The notes beneath the pieces are model-generated. The model made no database searches. It saw only the letters and a list, made by a program, of their open reading frames with translations, and was not told the origin of the DNA. The translations under genes and the position numbers were made by a program. Of a stretch of 64,000 nt of DNA, positions 33,474 through 45,030 are shown in pieces. Source of the stretch: Psococerastis gibbosa. Taxonomy: Eukaryota; Arthropoda; Insecta; Psocodea; Psocidae. The stretch lies in assembly GCA_963971405.1 (NCBI GenBank), contig OZ020487.1, forward strand, positions 40,893,039-40,957,038. Direction: 5' to 3'. Position 1 is the stretch's first letter. The number at the start of each line of letters is the position of its first letter.

Positions 33474-34189
33474 TTGGTAGGATGTCCTATAAATATTAGA
33501 TCTTTTTGCTATAACTACTAAGTACTGCTATTACTGCTACTACTATACCACTATAACTACTAAGTTGTATTTTTAACTCATTCTTACTTATCGTAAAACC
33601 TTGCGTCAACTTTCACATTAAAAACTAAGAAAATTAAATTACATCGGTGAGGTGCCAAGACTGAAACTTGTTAAAAGGAGTACCTAATAGCAGCTTAAAA
33701 AAGCTGACATGAAAGCAGTATTTCGCAGTTTTCTTCTTCATCTTTCAGCAAGTGTAAGAGCTATTTCTCTAAGCTGCAGAACTATCTGCTATAAGACAGT
33801 TTCTAATTTAAGAGCGCAATGAACAGTAAATGCTTCTTTCCAACTTACCTACTTTTGCGCGCCATATAACATTGTTCTCCACCTCGTCATTATTTGCTAA
33901 AGTTTAAAAATGTACGCGCCCTTGACAGGTGCTCAATAGCACCCTCTGCTGGGAGTAATAACACCACTTGAGCGAACGTGAGCTGCGGAAAACTGAGCGC
34001 TTGTAAATTAAAAATTGAATGTCAACAAAAGGAGTAAAAGCATTGCTCAGCGACTTGATATCTCCAAAGGAAATACTTTTCAGTTTTCCTCGGGTAGCCA
34101 TCGTTATATTCTTTACTCTTCTTATGGATCCTATTTCATTTCTCTTCTTTTCTTATATACCAAAATATTTTCCTCAACCGTTCAAATAA
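33474..34189. other. Non-coding, no recognised feature
   Basis: AT-rich, with short ACTACTAAG-type repeats near 33523-33560. Confidence 0.4.
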
Positions 34190-34467
34190 ATGAAAAAAGG
34201 ACCCTTATTGCATCCATATCCACTAGGAGGGCACGCTGGATCGGACACCTGCTTCGGCATGATAACTTAGTCAGCTGCGTCATTGAGGGGACCATGGAAG
34301 GTGTAAATCGACGGGGATGGCCACGAAACGAATATCTCCAACAAGTTAAAAATGATTTGAGGATAACGTCCTATGTGGAGCTGAAGAGGACATGTCAAAA
34401 TCGCGGAGACTGGAGACATCGTTGCAATATGTTGCTGCCAACCAGCCATCATTCGGCTGTAACTTGA
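34190..34467 (+). pseudogene. LINE reverse-transcriptase C-terminal fragment
   Basis: The frame contains STRRARWIGHLLRHDNLVS, IEGTMEGVNRRGWPRNEYL, QQVKNDLRITSYVELKR and DWRHR. The order and spacing match 17946-18190. The open frame ends at 34467 and starts in unrelated sequence, so the element is 5'-truncated. Confidence 0.78.
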
Positions 34468-35279
34468 AGAGAGGGACAGGACAACACAGTAGCACTTCGA
34501 TGATGAAGCAGCTGTAAGCTATTGTGCGATAATTGTTTTAATACACATCATCTTCATGGCGATGCTAAGGCACATAAAGTGTCTTAATGACAAATGCCTT
34601 AGAATTAGACACTTGTCAGAAAGGGTCCTTACAACAAGAATTTCGCAGCTCAAGACAAGATGGTGGTTCTTTGTGCCAAGCAAGATGCCCAAGACATAGG
34701 TTTCTTTGGTATTTACTATCAGTGTAGCTCAATTGGTAATGCCAGCAGCCAATGTTACGGGATCATTTTCTATCGAATATGTCATTTTTATTCAAGGTTT
34801 ATAAGTTATTATTTGAACTGACCATGCAAATGATGGGAATACACTCTTCACCCACATTGATTTCGTTGAGCGATGTTGGTTTTTAAAATGATGTATTTGG
34901 AGCATTTTTGTTTGAAAATTTACATGCAGCACGTTGATTACAGGTACTTAAAAGCGCTGTAATTTTTCCATTGGTGGCAGGTTTTTTATCCAAAAGTTTG
35001 TTTATGATAGAGTCGTGTGACTTGTTGATCTACGCATTATTACTGAGAACCATCGGCTGGGCTCTGTAATTGCGGGTTATCGTGGAAACACAGGCAGTTC
35101 TTGGCACGCAATCCACCCTCGTTCCATCCTACACTACCCTACTCTATATTGAAATTACTTCCTAATCTTTTGAACCAAGTATAAGGTTCCGTCCAGCATT
35201 TATATTGCCTGTGAATGAGTGTTTTATTGAAGGCAAAATGGGAGAATTTAGCGGAATTAATGAAGTCAACCAAGTATCA
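34468..35279. other. Non-coding, no recognised feature
   Basis: Includes a weak tRNA-like stretch (GTAGCTCAATTGGTAA at about 34726) without a recognisable B box. Confidence 0.35.
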
Positions 35280-35660
35280 GGAAAAAACCTGCGTATGGAG
35301 TGTTATTATACGGATGTGAAACATGGACTAAAGCAGATAAGGAACTGCGGAGGCTTGAAGCGTTTGAAATGTGTTACAGAAGGATGCTTCTGGAGTGACG
35401 AATGAAAGAGTGCCAGAGGCTATTGAAAAAGAGAGCTGCTACCCCTCATAATTGGCATGGCATTGGCCACGAGAATCTGGAGCACACCTGCATTGTAAGG
35501 AACCAATAAAAGAGGGCGACCGAAAAATGAATTCATAGACCAACTGAAGGAGGACGCAGGAGCTCGAACGTACCAAGAACTGAAGAGGAAAGCGCAGGAG
35601 CAAGACATTGAGGATAATAAGTAGGGGGTTGCTGCCAACCTATCGTTAAGATTGCGACTT
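35280..35660 (+). pseudogene. LINE reverse-transcriptase fragment, decayed
   Basis: The plus strand has GVLLYGCETWTKADKELRRL EAFEMCYRRMLLE, then a stop, and later GRPKNEFIDQLKEDAGARTY QELKRKAQ in another frame. The YGCETW ... AFEM.CYRR.L motif is typical of LINE RT thumb/C-terminal regions. Confidence 0.75.
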
Positions 35661-36069
35661 AAGAAGATAGAAATGAAGAGGAGTGAAATATTGACGATCT
35701 TGTCCATTAATGACCTTTAATCGTGACTTAAACTCAAACAGACTAAAATCGCATAAGGGACAAAAGCGCCACATAAAACTTGCAAAATGATGGTTTAAGG
35801 CTAAACTTAAGCGTAAAAAACCTGGTCGTAGCTGTCCAATATGTTTTTATTGTTGGCACTAATTACAATATTCCATATGACTTTTAAATGGAAAATTCAA
35901 CGAACATTGGAGGCTCTCCGGCCTGCGTTCTTTAAAATTTCCATGTGTACCGTATTTCCACGTGGGTGTTCGACATGAATTACCTTTAAAACGATTGATG
36001 GAACTGATCAAACTGCGTTATGGGTCCAAGTGGATTTCACATTCAGTACACGTTATACGGAATAGTTAC

Positions 36070-36125
36070 ATTCTTCTGCTTCTGCTAATGCCTCTTCTAT
36101 CGAAGATAGGCGATTATCATGGAAT
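36070..36125 (-). pseudogene. LINE alpha 3'-tail fragment
   Basis: CTAATGCCTCTTCTATCGAAG matches the AAATGCCTCTTCTAGCGAAG region of the 5345 copy. Confidence 0.4.
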
Positions 36126-36259
36126 TGTAATGTAACGGTTTCCCGTTGTCTTCTGTATCCTTAAATGCCGTTGACTCTTCATTGAGTTCCTCCGCCTTCA
36201 GTTTCCCAGACCAAGGCCAAACGAGTGCCCTGCACAGAATAGACTGTGTTTTTCCCATA

Positions 36260-36399
36260 GGCGGCAATTCCATTGACCTCGTTTTGCATAATGCAAATGA
36301 CATTGACGTGGTAGCAGACATCATTAATAAGTCATTAATATCTGCTACCACGTCAATGTCACTTGCATTATGCAAAACGAGGTCGATGGAACTGCCGCC
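36260..36399. mobile_element. PIF/Harbinger-like MITE, arm A with core 1
   Basis: Almost perfect palindrome of 140 bp. Ends GGCGGCAATTCCATTGACC and GGTCGATGGAACTGCCGCC; arm TTGCATAATGCAAATGACAT; core GACGTGGTAGCAGACAT ... ATCTGCTACCACGTC. Flanks are ATA and TTA. It shows arm A directly joined to core 1 without the inner insert. Confidence 0.82.
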
Positions 36400-37098
36400 T
36401 TATCCCGGTCCCCAGTCTGCTCAGTCGCCAGTAGGCGCTTCCATCTTCACTACAGGAAGGTCCAGATTTGGGATTTTCGCGTCTTCGCCCCTGAGACCGT
36501 AGGTCATAACTCAGATGCTCAGCTACTTTGAAGACAAATATTATATTAGATGAAAGTTACATTAGTCAACACCTAAATATAGAGGATGGAATATTCATAT
36601 TAGGATTTGTAAAGAAGTCATGGAAGCAGTATTCTATGGAAATGTAATAACACACAGGGGGAAGGCAAGCAAGTAAGAATATAAATTAAGAAGCAAACAA
36701 CCAACACAGTATAACCCTCGTTCCATTTATTGACTCTGGGGAATCTTATGTTCTTCTCTCAGTCTTTTTCCGTTCTGAGCTGGATGAAGGATTCCAAATT
36801 CGTTAATAACGAGATGAAGGTACATAGAGAAAATATGAAATTGAAGGTATCTATCCCCATCAATGTTATATTTGTGAAATACACATTTTTTGCTTTAATG
36901 GAAAAGTACCTGTACTTGCGGTGTAATTCAGTAGGATGATTGGAATTAAAGTGAAGTAAGTCTTATTCATTTTTCACAAAAATTTGTGCTGCTGCCCTTT
37001 TGTCTTGAAAAAAATATTCCAATATACTGTATTTTTACAGGTACTGTGTTCGTTCTCACCTTTCCACTACAGATTGCAAGTTAAAACATTAAAAAAGT
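36400..37098. other. Non-coding, no recognised feature
   Basis: No element recognised. Confidence 0.4.
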
Positions 37099-37325
37099 AA
37101 ATTCGTGTCGGGGTGGTACTACCCGTGGTACAGGAGTTTTCAGGTTGCATCAACAGCCTCCTGTTTAACCTATCGACAGTCAGGGAAGACTGCCCTCCGA
37201 AGCATGGTAGTCAGAAGATAAATAATTGTACCACAAGAAAATTTTGGCATTCGGGTGGGACTCGAACCAGTCACCTTCTGGATGATAGTCCGAGTCGTTA
37301 CCTCTACGCCATTCTGACTACTAGT
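37099..37325 (-). mobile_element. tRNA-derived SINE, family 2
   Basis: The minus strand starts GTCAGAATGGCGTAGAGGTA (A-box-like TGGCGTAGAGG) and has a perfect B box in GACTGGTTCGAGTCCCACC. The body contains CCATGCTTCGGAGGGCA, shared with SINE family 1, then unrelated sequence ending CCACCCCGACACG. One copy in the window. Confidence 0.7.
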
Positions 37326-38376
37326 TAAAACATTAATCCCTCATACAATACTTTTTAGTTAGAATGAACCAGCACTTAGTAATTCTGTTGTAAGTAAATT
37401 AATTACGTTATTATTTAATCGATATTAAATGATCCTATTCTATTTTGACCCACCATTACCTCTCCCAAAAAATAGGCTTGATCCGTCCCTGACTTGGGCA
37501 CATTCAGTGTTATTGTTCCTATATGTTACTGTATCTAGTAGAATGCAATGGTAGGAAATGCAAAATTTTCCGGAACTTGTTTTTATGGGACAATGTTATG
37601 CTGTTAATTTAAATTTAAATAATAATAGAATTTGAACAAAAGTTGAGGGCTTTTGGGCCAGTTTTATGACCCGGAAGGGAAAAGAGCCTCATGCTCCCTT
37701 GGCAGGGGAAATATTTAAAAAAAAAAAGGGTCCACTACGGGTGTGTTTATGTGTGGATGTAGCTTAGGAGCATTCAACGTAAGGCGCTGTTCCATTGTTT
37801 GCTGCAACCTTTCGCTTTAGTGAGCCTTTCCCATTCAAACCTATTACACCTGATGAGTGTCGTTTATGTTAAAGCTTTTTTTTTCGGTTTTGTAAATGAA
37901 TTAATTTGCGCATTCCTGTACCTTACCTTAGACATATATTTGGGGACTTTTCGAGTTTATTGGATTGACAGCCAGCCATATTTGTAATTGCACAACATCA
38001 GAGTAATCGAAAAGCGGCAGTTACCGCACCAAACAAGACTTATTTGTTCTTTCTTATTAAAAAGTAATAATTTAAAATATTGAGTGGATGCAGCCATATG
38101 TACTCTTTTTCGCGTTAAGTTTGTGTGTGCTTCCCAAGCTAGGTTTTCGTCGCACATGAGACCTAAATTTTTGAATAATTTGGAATATGCGGAATTATTC
38201 CTACTAACACATACCTGGGCTCCAGCGGAAAGATCTACTCCTGCCAGTTGCTTTTTTTAAAGGTATAGCTATGAGTTACGTCTTTTTTGGGTTTATTTGC
38301 AGGCCACTCGCTTTATTTCGGTAAGTTGCTGAGTTATTTCTTTGTTTTTTCGGGAGGGGGGCTTGTCCGGCTGTGA
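37326..38376. other. Mostly non-coding, possible hAT end
   Basis: CTTGATCCGTCCCTGACTTG near 37471-37490 resembles the right end of the hAT-like element at 41404-41550, but no left end was found. Confidence 0.35.
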
Positions 38377-38690
38377 TGTACAAAGCAAGCATTACAGGAA
38401 GACAACTGGCGGGACGTCTTCAAAAACGCTGGAAGGATGAGTTGGAAACCAACAATAATATTGACCAAAAAAAAAATCTATAAAACTATAACTTCCACAT
38501 AAAATAAGTATATTTATTATTAAGAACCCTAAGCTCACCTCATATGAAATAGTTTGAGCCACTGACTTTTTCGGGAGTTGGAAGTCCGTAGATGGTGGAG
38601 CGTTGTACTAAACTGAGATGACTGGGGGAGTGTTGTTGAGCAGGCCAAAGCTCATCAAGGGCTGTAGAGCCAGAAGAAGAAGAAGAAGGC
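38377..38690 (+). pseudogene. LINE 3' end (family alpha) with a 127-bp insertion
   Basis: The plus strand has SITGRQLAGRLQKRWKDELE, then resumes after the insert with the bases coding the VDGGAL-like end and finishes in AGAAGAAGAAGAAG. The insert (38448-38574) is bounded by direct GAGTTGGAA repeats (38439-38447, 38575-38583). Confidence 0.7.
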
Positions 38691-38794
38691 TTGACCGGCT
38701 GGCCCCCCCCCTCCCGCCCCGCCCCCTCGAGGTTTATTGTCGTTTAATATAAATGGGATACTGGTGTTTAAGAGAGGCATTGGTGATAGTGTTA

Positions 38795-39233
38795 GGCGGG
38801 TATTCCACATACGTACATCGTCAATGAAAATTATGAAATTGAAGGACATATTAATTTTCCATTGATGGCGGCCATTCCACATGTTTTTTCAAAAATTGAC
38901 AATTTTCTATAGAAACTTATGCGCCAAATTTTTGAAATTTGTTTGCATTTGTTTCTTGAAATTGTATTTGTTTTCTTCGTCGCCTTATTATTTAAACCTT
39001 ATTATAATTTTTATACAAAAATGCGTTCTTTTTAAAGAAATCAATTAAAATAGTTGTACTTGTCATATCCCATGACGCCATTTTTTAATTTTAGTTTGTT
39101 TCTTTCATTGTTTGTGATTTTACTCTATGATCAATTGATCATTGATCAATTTTAACAATGGCATAGAGTAAAATTGAAATGTCCTTCAATTTCATAATTT
39201 TCATTGACGATGTACGTATGTGGAATACTCGCC
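38795..39233. mobile_element. PIF/Harbinger-like MITE, arm B-like with core 2
   Basis: Ends GGCGGGTATTCCACATACG and CGTATGTGGAATACTCGCC, with TTA on both sides (38792-38794, 39234-39236). The arm GTACATCGTCAATGAAAAT is joined to core 2 (CATGACGCCATTTTTTAA, TGATCATTGATCAATTTT). The left side contains a further terminus-like GGCGGCCATTCCACATG that has no partner on the right. Confidence 0.82.
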
Positions 39234-39539
39234 TTATGAGGAAATACATAGGGTTGGAGTACGTTCAGGAAGCAAAGGACCGGATAGGCTGGCGCGTTCG
39301 CACTATCCATCAATTATAGCGACACCTGTGCCATTGCCAGCCAGCGCTTTACTTTCCCGCCATCCTCTTTATATCCTTGAAAGGTGAACCTTGCACTACT
39401 GATTTACGGCTATTTGCCATTTTCTCAATATATAATACCTTAGTAATAATAATACCTTTTGCCCCATGGTAGGCTTCGAAGTTGTCTCTGGTTGGTAATA
39501 GACTCCGAACTAGTTACTTTTTTTTACAGCGGCTTCTTC

Positions 39540-40060
39540 TTCTTCTTTAAATGCATCTTTTATCGAATCATCATGGGAACTTGGAGATTTCTTCTTCTTC
39601 TATCTAGGCAGCCCTTAGTGAGCTTTGGCCCGCTCGACAACACTCCTACATTCATCTCGGTTTTGTATTTCCAACTCATTCTTCCAGCGCTTTCGAGGAC
39701 GTCCCTCCAGTCGTCTTCCTCTCATGCTTACTTTGGACCTTTAAGACTGCTGCTCCGAAAAGGCAAGTGTCTCAGGTTTTTCTACCAGGATGTTCTTATT
39801 CTGCCGGGACCCCTCTGCCCTTCCTTCCTTTGGGTTATTGAATGCAGAAGGGGAGACTTTTCGTTCCCCATCACATGGCCGAAGTATGTTTAGTTTACAC
39901 ATAATGTTTAGTTTCCACGAAGTCACGAGAGAAACCCTATATTGGATGTTTAGTTTCTGTTCCTTAACCGTCAACAGCAACTCAGTTGATGTATCCATTC
40001 GCCTCAGGCCCTGATTTTTTTTTCAGCGAAAGGATCCTCTAGCGTCGATATTAGGTCTAA
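39540..40060 (-). pseudogene. LINE 3' end (family alpha), rearranged
   Basis: The minus strand carries MDTSTELLLTVKEQ, then the YFGHVMGNEKSPLL block, LVEKPET and FSEQQS, then SMRGRRLEGRPRKRWKNELE and the VVERAKAH-type end, followed by GAAGAAGAAG. Internal duplication around AATGTTTAGTTT (39898-39960) splits the first two blocks. Confidence 0.7.
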
Positions 40061-40469
40061 TGCTGTTACTAACACTGACATCACCTTCCCTACTATACAT
40101 TGTTTTTCCTACATAGTCAAAGCTGTCTTAAAATATACCGATTGTAGAGCCATAAATGAGTAGCCTTGTAGAATTAGTGATTTAAAATTGTAGAATTACC
40201 TATAGGCCTGGGTCCATAAAAAGTCCTTCAAAGTACAATAGTTGAATTCATTCCAGCAATTAAATTTTTTATGCTGGATGAAGTTCCAGCATAAAAAATT
40301 AAAAAATTCAAGAATTATAGAAATCTTAATAAAATGTAAAATTTAGGTACCTAATTCTAAGTATGAAATACATTGGAAATTTGGTTACATTCATTAATTT
40401 TTATGATTAATTTCTATTTCTCCTGACTTCTCCCACTGTACCACATGCAAATGAGTACTCATAATATGA

Positions 40470-40714
40470 GTTGCCTATTAGCAAAAGCAATCCTGTCCAC
40501 CCAGGTCGATTTTTCATAAACCGCAAAAAACTGCTGTGCCGCAACGCCATGAGGTATAACATTGCAGTTTTTAAAGCTAATTTTAACAGTATTAGAATTG
40601 CTTTTGCGTCGCAATATCTGATTCATCGGATAGAGTATTGAAAAATAAAAAAAAATGGCGCGAATATCTCAAAACTGAAAAAAATGGAGAGGATTGCTTT
40701 TGCTAATAGGCAAC
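40470..40714. mobile_element. Foldback/MITE with 25-bp inverted ends
   Basis: GTTGCCTATTAGCAAAAGCA (continuing ATCCT) at the left and its exact complement at the right end. One copy here; target duplication not evident. An internal ATTGCTTTTGCG repeats part of the end. Confidence 0.7.
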
Positions 40715-41129
40715 CATTGAACTATATATATATATACACACTGGAAACACACCAGGAGCGCTATGGATGTCAGCAACGAACAAAACCTGATATCTTGGAT
40801 ATTATGGCAGAAGCGTTCCATGCCATATACACTTACGTGTAAATTTGATGTTTTTCAATAATTTTTTTAATACGATTTATTGACATTTTCTGCTTTTGTA
40901 ATATTTTTTTATTTATTATAGAACAATATTCTATGGTCACACACCGGCATTTATGAAGATTTATTAATATTTAGCTAGGAATATGTTACTAAGAAAAATT
41001 GTGTCAAGCAGCAATTTAACAAAATATAGCCAAACTATTTAGTCCAATCTAACCATGTTCGTCTATTTAATTGCATTGGGACTAAATTTGAAGTGTTCAA
41101 CTTCCTAAATTTAGGCTCCTACCTATACC
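40715..41129. other. Non-coding, no recognised feature
   Basis: Short TATATATATA run at about 40725. No element recognised. Confidence 0.4.
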
Positions 41130-41292
41130 AGGAGTAGATCCAGCGCATTGGGGGGGGGGGGGAATTTGGCTCAAAATATAATAAACATATGTAGTATCCT
41201 TTACATTATAACGTAATAAGTTAGGCAACTTACAACAGGCTAGCTTATAAGATTTTAGGGGCAGCTCCCCCCTTCATCTGTCCTTGACTACA
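41130..41292. mobile_element. Possible hAT-like MITE with G run
   Basis: The left CAGGAGTAGATCCAGCGC and the right end, complement of CAAGGACAGATGAAGGGG, are approximately inverted, with a G run of 14 near the left. No clean 8-bp duplication. Confidence 0.4.
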
Positions 41293-41403
41293 CTTCAACT
41301 AGAATAAGCAGAATATAAAAATAATAAGTAGTCACTCTGGCTAGACCCCATGGACGGATACAGGGAGGCAGGTTCCCCCCTGGATCCACCCCATGGACGG
41401 AGA

Positions 41404-41550
41404 CAGGGGGGCGGATATGCCCCCCCACAAAAAAAAAAATTCAGTAAATCTATTTTATAAGTTAATTTTTCCGATACTACATAAGTTTTTCCAATTTTGA
41501 CCCACAGCTACAACCCCCCCCCCCCCCAATGGTGAGCGGATCCGTCCCTG
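41404..41550. mobile_element. Possible hAT-like MITE
   Basis: Left CAGGGGGGCGGATATG; right end complement of CAGGGACGGATCCGC, with a C run of 14 beside it. Target duplication not seen. Preceded by an imperfect duplication of CCCCATGGACGGA.ACAGG. Confidence 0.4.
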
Positions 41551-41994
41551 ATCCACCAAAACCGGCATTCGAATTTTTAAATCTCATAGCCTACTTATTA
41601 TGCTTACACGATGTGAATATTCTGTGTGCTATCATCGATGAAAAAATATTGCAGTGTAGTAGGCCAATGCTGTTGATTTAGGGATGTCAATATCAATAAG
41701 CCTAATAATTTCTAGACATTTTGCAGTACGTGTGATTTGCAAGAATCCACGAAATTCGCCCAAATGGGAAATAAAAACACCTTTCTCCTCTGTAAATTTG
41801 CCTTATAGTGTTTCGCTATTTTTATTCACTATCAAAACTTAGGTTCTGCAGGACTAGGCCTACTTAGGCTGCTGGAATTATCAGCTTCCTAAAATAATTT
41901 TAAACTTGACTAACTAAAAAATGCCTTGAGGTTGAAACAATAATAATAATAATAATAATTAGTATTAGAATTATACAGGACAATCAAGGCCGTA

Positions 41995-42308
41995 GCCAGG
42001 ATTTTTTTTTCGGGGGGGGGGGTAAAAGTTTCATTGTGGTATTACATAGTGGTTTGTATGTTTCCTCTCAAAATCCGATTCTATCTAGTGTCAAGCCATT
42101 TCATTTCGGGGCAGGGACGGTTTCAGAAAACTTTTTCGGGGGGGGGGGGGCGGTGGCCCCAAAAATATCGCGTTTCCCTTACTTGAGTAATAATTTTTCT
42201 TAATTTCCTTCAAAAGTCCATTCTAACTAGAATAATCCTATTTGTCTCGAGGGGGGGCGACCGCCTCCGCCCCCCCCCCCCAAGGATCACCCCTTGGCTA
42301 CGGCCTTG
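41995..42308. mobile_element. hAT-type MITE, near-perfect 8-bp target duplication
   Basis: Ends CAAGGCCGTAGCCAGG and GGCTACGGCCTTG, flanked by AGGACAAT (41987-41994) and AGGATAAT (42309-42316), 7 of 8 identical. Long G and C runs inside. Confidence 0.85.
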
Positions 42309-43492
42309 AGGATAATTGAAAGTGTGCAATTTGTTAACATAATGATTAAGAAAACTGAAATAAACCCATAAATGTTGCCTCAACTAATGCCCAAACCATG
42401 CGAACACTTACTTGTGAAAAGTAATATTTTCCCCCGTTTCTCGACATATCTTGAACCTAGTAGTGCATTTATAAGCAGAACAAGATATGACCATTATGTC
42501 AAACCAAAGAAAAACTCAATAAATGGGTAAATAGATTAAATAACAGGCAATGAAATACGTCTAAATCGCATTGAAGGCAATGGAGTCAACCACTTCTTGC
42601 CATAATAACCCTTTTTGTCACGTGACCAAAAGTGGAGACATTTGTTCAGCGTGGGCTAGGTGCCGTGGTAGCAATCCATGTATATCAATGTAGGCAACTC
42701 ATATATTTCTTCTGCTGCAATTAATTTGAGAACTCAGCATTCAAGTAGGGGGTCTTTAATAACATAGCGAAAAATGAGGTGCAACGCTCCAAAATCAGGA
42801 AGCATATTCTGTATACACATCATTTCAAAACTTCTTGGAGTTTGTCGGTTTTAGCGGTCACCTACTTAGTTTACCCCCTTAGCGCAATGGTTTATTGCTA
42901 TATTTATCCAGCTCTGCATTATACCTGAGCAACTCCAGTATACTGGTAATTCTATTCATATTCAAAATTAAATAGCAATTTGTCTGAGTCGGGACTCAAA
43001 AGGTTTGACACAATGTACGCTTGACATGTGGACTGTAGCAGAACACGTATGCATTATAACTAGAGTAAAGTCCATTAAATATCTTTGAACACACAACTCC
43101 AATTATAATATCCTTTATTCAGAGCCAGCGATTTGGAGAAACGGACCAAGTTTCCCCCATATACGAAGTGACAGAGCTCGACTCCCCTGTGGCCTCTTTA
43201 TCGTGATTATTATGTATTTATGGAGATAGTACTTGTGAGACCGGAATTCCCTGTTGGAAACAAAACTCACTGGCTAGTTTGGAAACAAATGAGTTTACCT
43301 GCAGCTTTATATTACGTGAAATAGTATTTCATTCCGTTCTCGTTTTTAACGTGGAACTGTTATTTGCATCACTTCATAAAGGTGCTGTTATTTCTGATAC
43401 TTATTTTTTTCTACCCACAAGCTACTACAATGGGACATTGAAGTTGGACCACCTTGCATATTAACAGTGTAAATTTTTTGGGCTTTTTTTTT
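42309..43492. other. Non-coding, no recognised feature
   Basis: No element recognised. Confidence 0.4.
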
Positions 43493-43648
43493 AAATAAAA
43501 GGTTAATTGCATACAAACAATAATTTAATGAATGTATTAGATTGACCTCTACAGTCGCCTCTGTAGGTTAGTACCCCCGTGTGGAGTTACGCCACGTCTC
43601 CGATCGCATGGTGTATAGATACATGCCCAAGTACGCTACCATTAATCA
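43493..43648 (-). mobile_element. A-tailed repeat, family R
   Basis: AAAAGGTTAATTGCATACAA, GACCTCTACAGTCGCCTCTG, CGATCGCATGGTGTATAGA. Confidence 0.68.
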
Positions 43649-43718
43649 GTTAATATTATTAATTAAACTGTATTATTACAGTACAGCAAGCTTGTTTATC
43701 AAGTTTATGTTCATTACC

Positions 43719-43894
43719 GACATGTAGACTAGTGGTACAGACTCCGACTTTAACCCGAAAGGTTGTTGGTTCGAGTCCCACACTTGCTACATTTTCTGGC
43801 CATGCTTCGGAGGGCATGGAAAGCAGGTTGTCCCGGGTCTTCCTAGTTTTGTGTAAAAGTTATAGAGCAAAAAAGTCTATATTTATTTATTTAT
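43719..43894 (+). mobile_element. tRNA-derived SINE, family 1
   Basis: GACATGTAGACTAGTGGTAC, B box GGTTGTTGGTTCGAGTCCC, CATGCTTCGGAGGGCATG, then a shortened 3' body and TATTTATTTATTTATT tail. Confidence 0.82.
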
Positions 43895-44713
43895 TTTCAT
43901 TTATACAGTGTGTACGATATTTATTCCAGTTGGCCACCAATTTTGCAGCTTTTGTACGTATGCGCTTTCGTTAATACAAATCTTTACAGGAAACGACAAA
44001 GCAAGAAAGGTGGGGATAAATTCACAAATTTAATCCTAATGGCCCGCACCTTTACACATTGCAAGGAAAAGTTTTAGAAGCAACCAGTTTTTCATGACTG
44101 AGCTGAGATCTTTCCGAGAATGTGACGGTCTTTCTTTTTACTTCCTTACATTATGCATTCAAAATCAGTTCATTCATGAAATACCGCTGAATTACTTTAA
44201 GGAAGGCATTAAAAAATTAAGATAATATTAGTTTGAAGTGTAACTTCTTATGGCGAGCTCTGGAAAGCTGTATTGTTTGTTTTTCCATGTGACGCAAGAG
44301 CTGAGAAACATAATACAAATTAGCAGGTTAACAGGTATGAAGTCAAAATCGAGATATCCTGCAAAACAGAAAACGAAAACACATCTCTAACCAATAGGCT
44401 ACTTGACAGTTGGAAAAATAAAATATGAAATATGCTTCTGTTGATAAGGTAGCTTTTAGGTCGACCAAAATGATACCATATGTTTGTTTGAATGGAAAAA
44501 ATTGTAAATATTCCCTAATGGAGTCATCATGAACATTCGATACTCTACATACTTGACTTCGTTGGGGAATCCGAAGTACGGTATACGTGTTTCCAATTGC
44601 AATGATGATAGCATCGATAGAAGAAGCACTCGAAGAAGAATGTACCCCGAAACATTAGGTTACTACAAAAATACTTAGTTCTTGTGTTTCGGCCAACTAA
44701 AATGTTCGCATAG

Positions 44714-44823
44714 GTTTAACCAGGCGGTCCCGGGCCTTCCCAGTTGAGTGGAAGACTGTGTTATACAGCCCTAACTCAACTAAACTGGTTTAGTAATAAA
44801 CATAGCGTCATTATTATTTTATT
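44714..44823 (+). mobile_element. SINE family 1, 3' half
   Basis: CAGGCGGTCCCGGGCCTTCC, AGTTGAGTGGAAGA and GGTTTAGTAATAAACA. The tRNA-like head is absent. Confidence 0.65.
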
Positions 44824-44881
44824 TCAAACCATGTGTGATGATGTGATAAGCATTATTTAAAATCGAATGATTATTTTTGAG

Positions 44882-45030
44882 AGGAGGGACATTCGATTGC
44901 ACCTAAAACATTTTTGTAATCCTGGGGTCACCTGATGCCACGTCTCCTATGACCAGCTATTGAATAAACGTAACAGATGGCCCCAGGTTGCAAACAATTG
45001 TTTTGGCGCGCTAGAATGTCCCACTTCTCC
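44882..45030. mobile_element. GGGACATT-end inverted-repeat element
   Basis: Left AGGAGGGACATTCGATT; right GCGCGCTAGAATGTCCCACT. Internal CGTCTCCTATGACCAGC matches (inverted) the 50121 copy. The 105-codon minus ORF beginning beyond it is not supported. Confidence 0.5.

Noticed and set aside
34015..34467. 150-codon ORF as a host gene
   Set aside because: The second half is a LINE reverse-transcriptase C-terminus and the first half is unrelated flank.
37250..37325. Functional tRNA gene on the minus strand
   Set aside because: Good A and B boxes, but the acceptor ends do not pair and the sequence continues into a SINE body.
37430..37490. Complete hAT element ending at CTTGATCCGTCCCTGAC
   Set aside because: No matching left end or 8-bp duplication found upstream.
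39459..39893. 144-codon plus-strand ORF
   Set aside because: It is the antisense of a LINE alpha 3' end.
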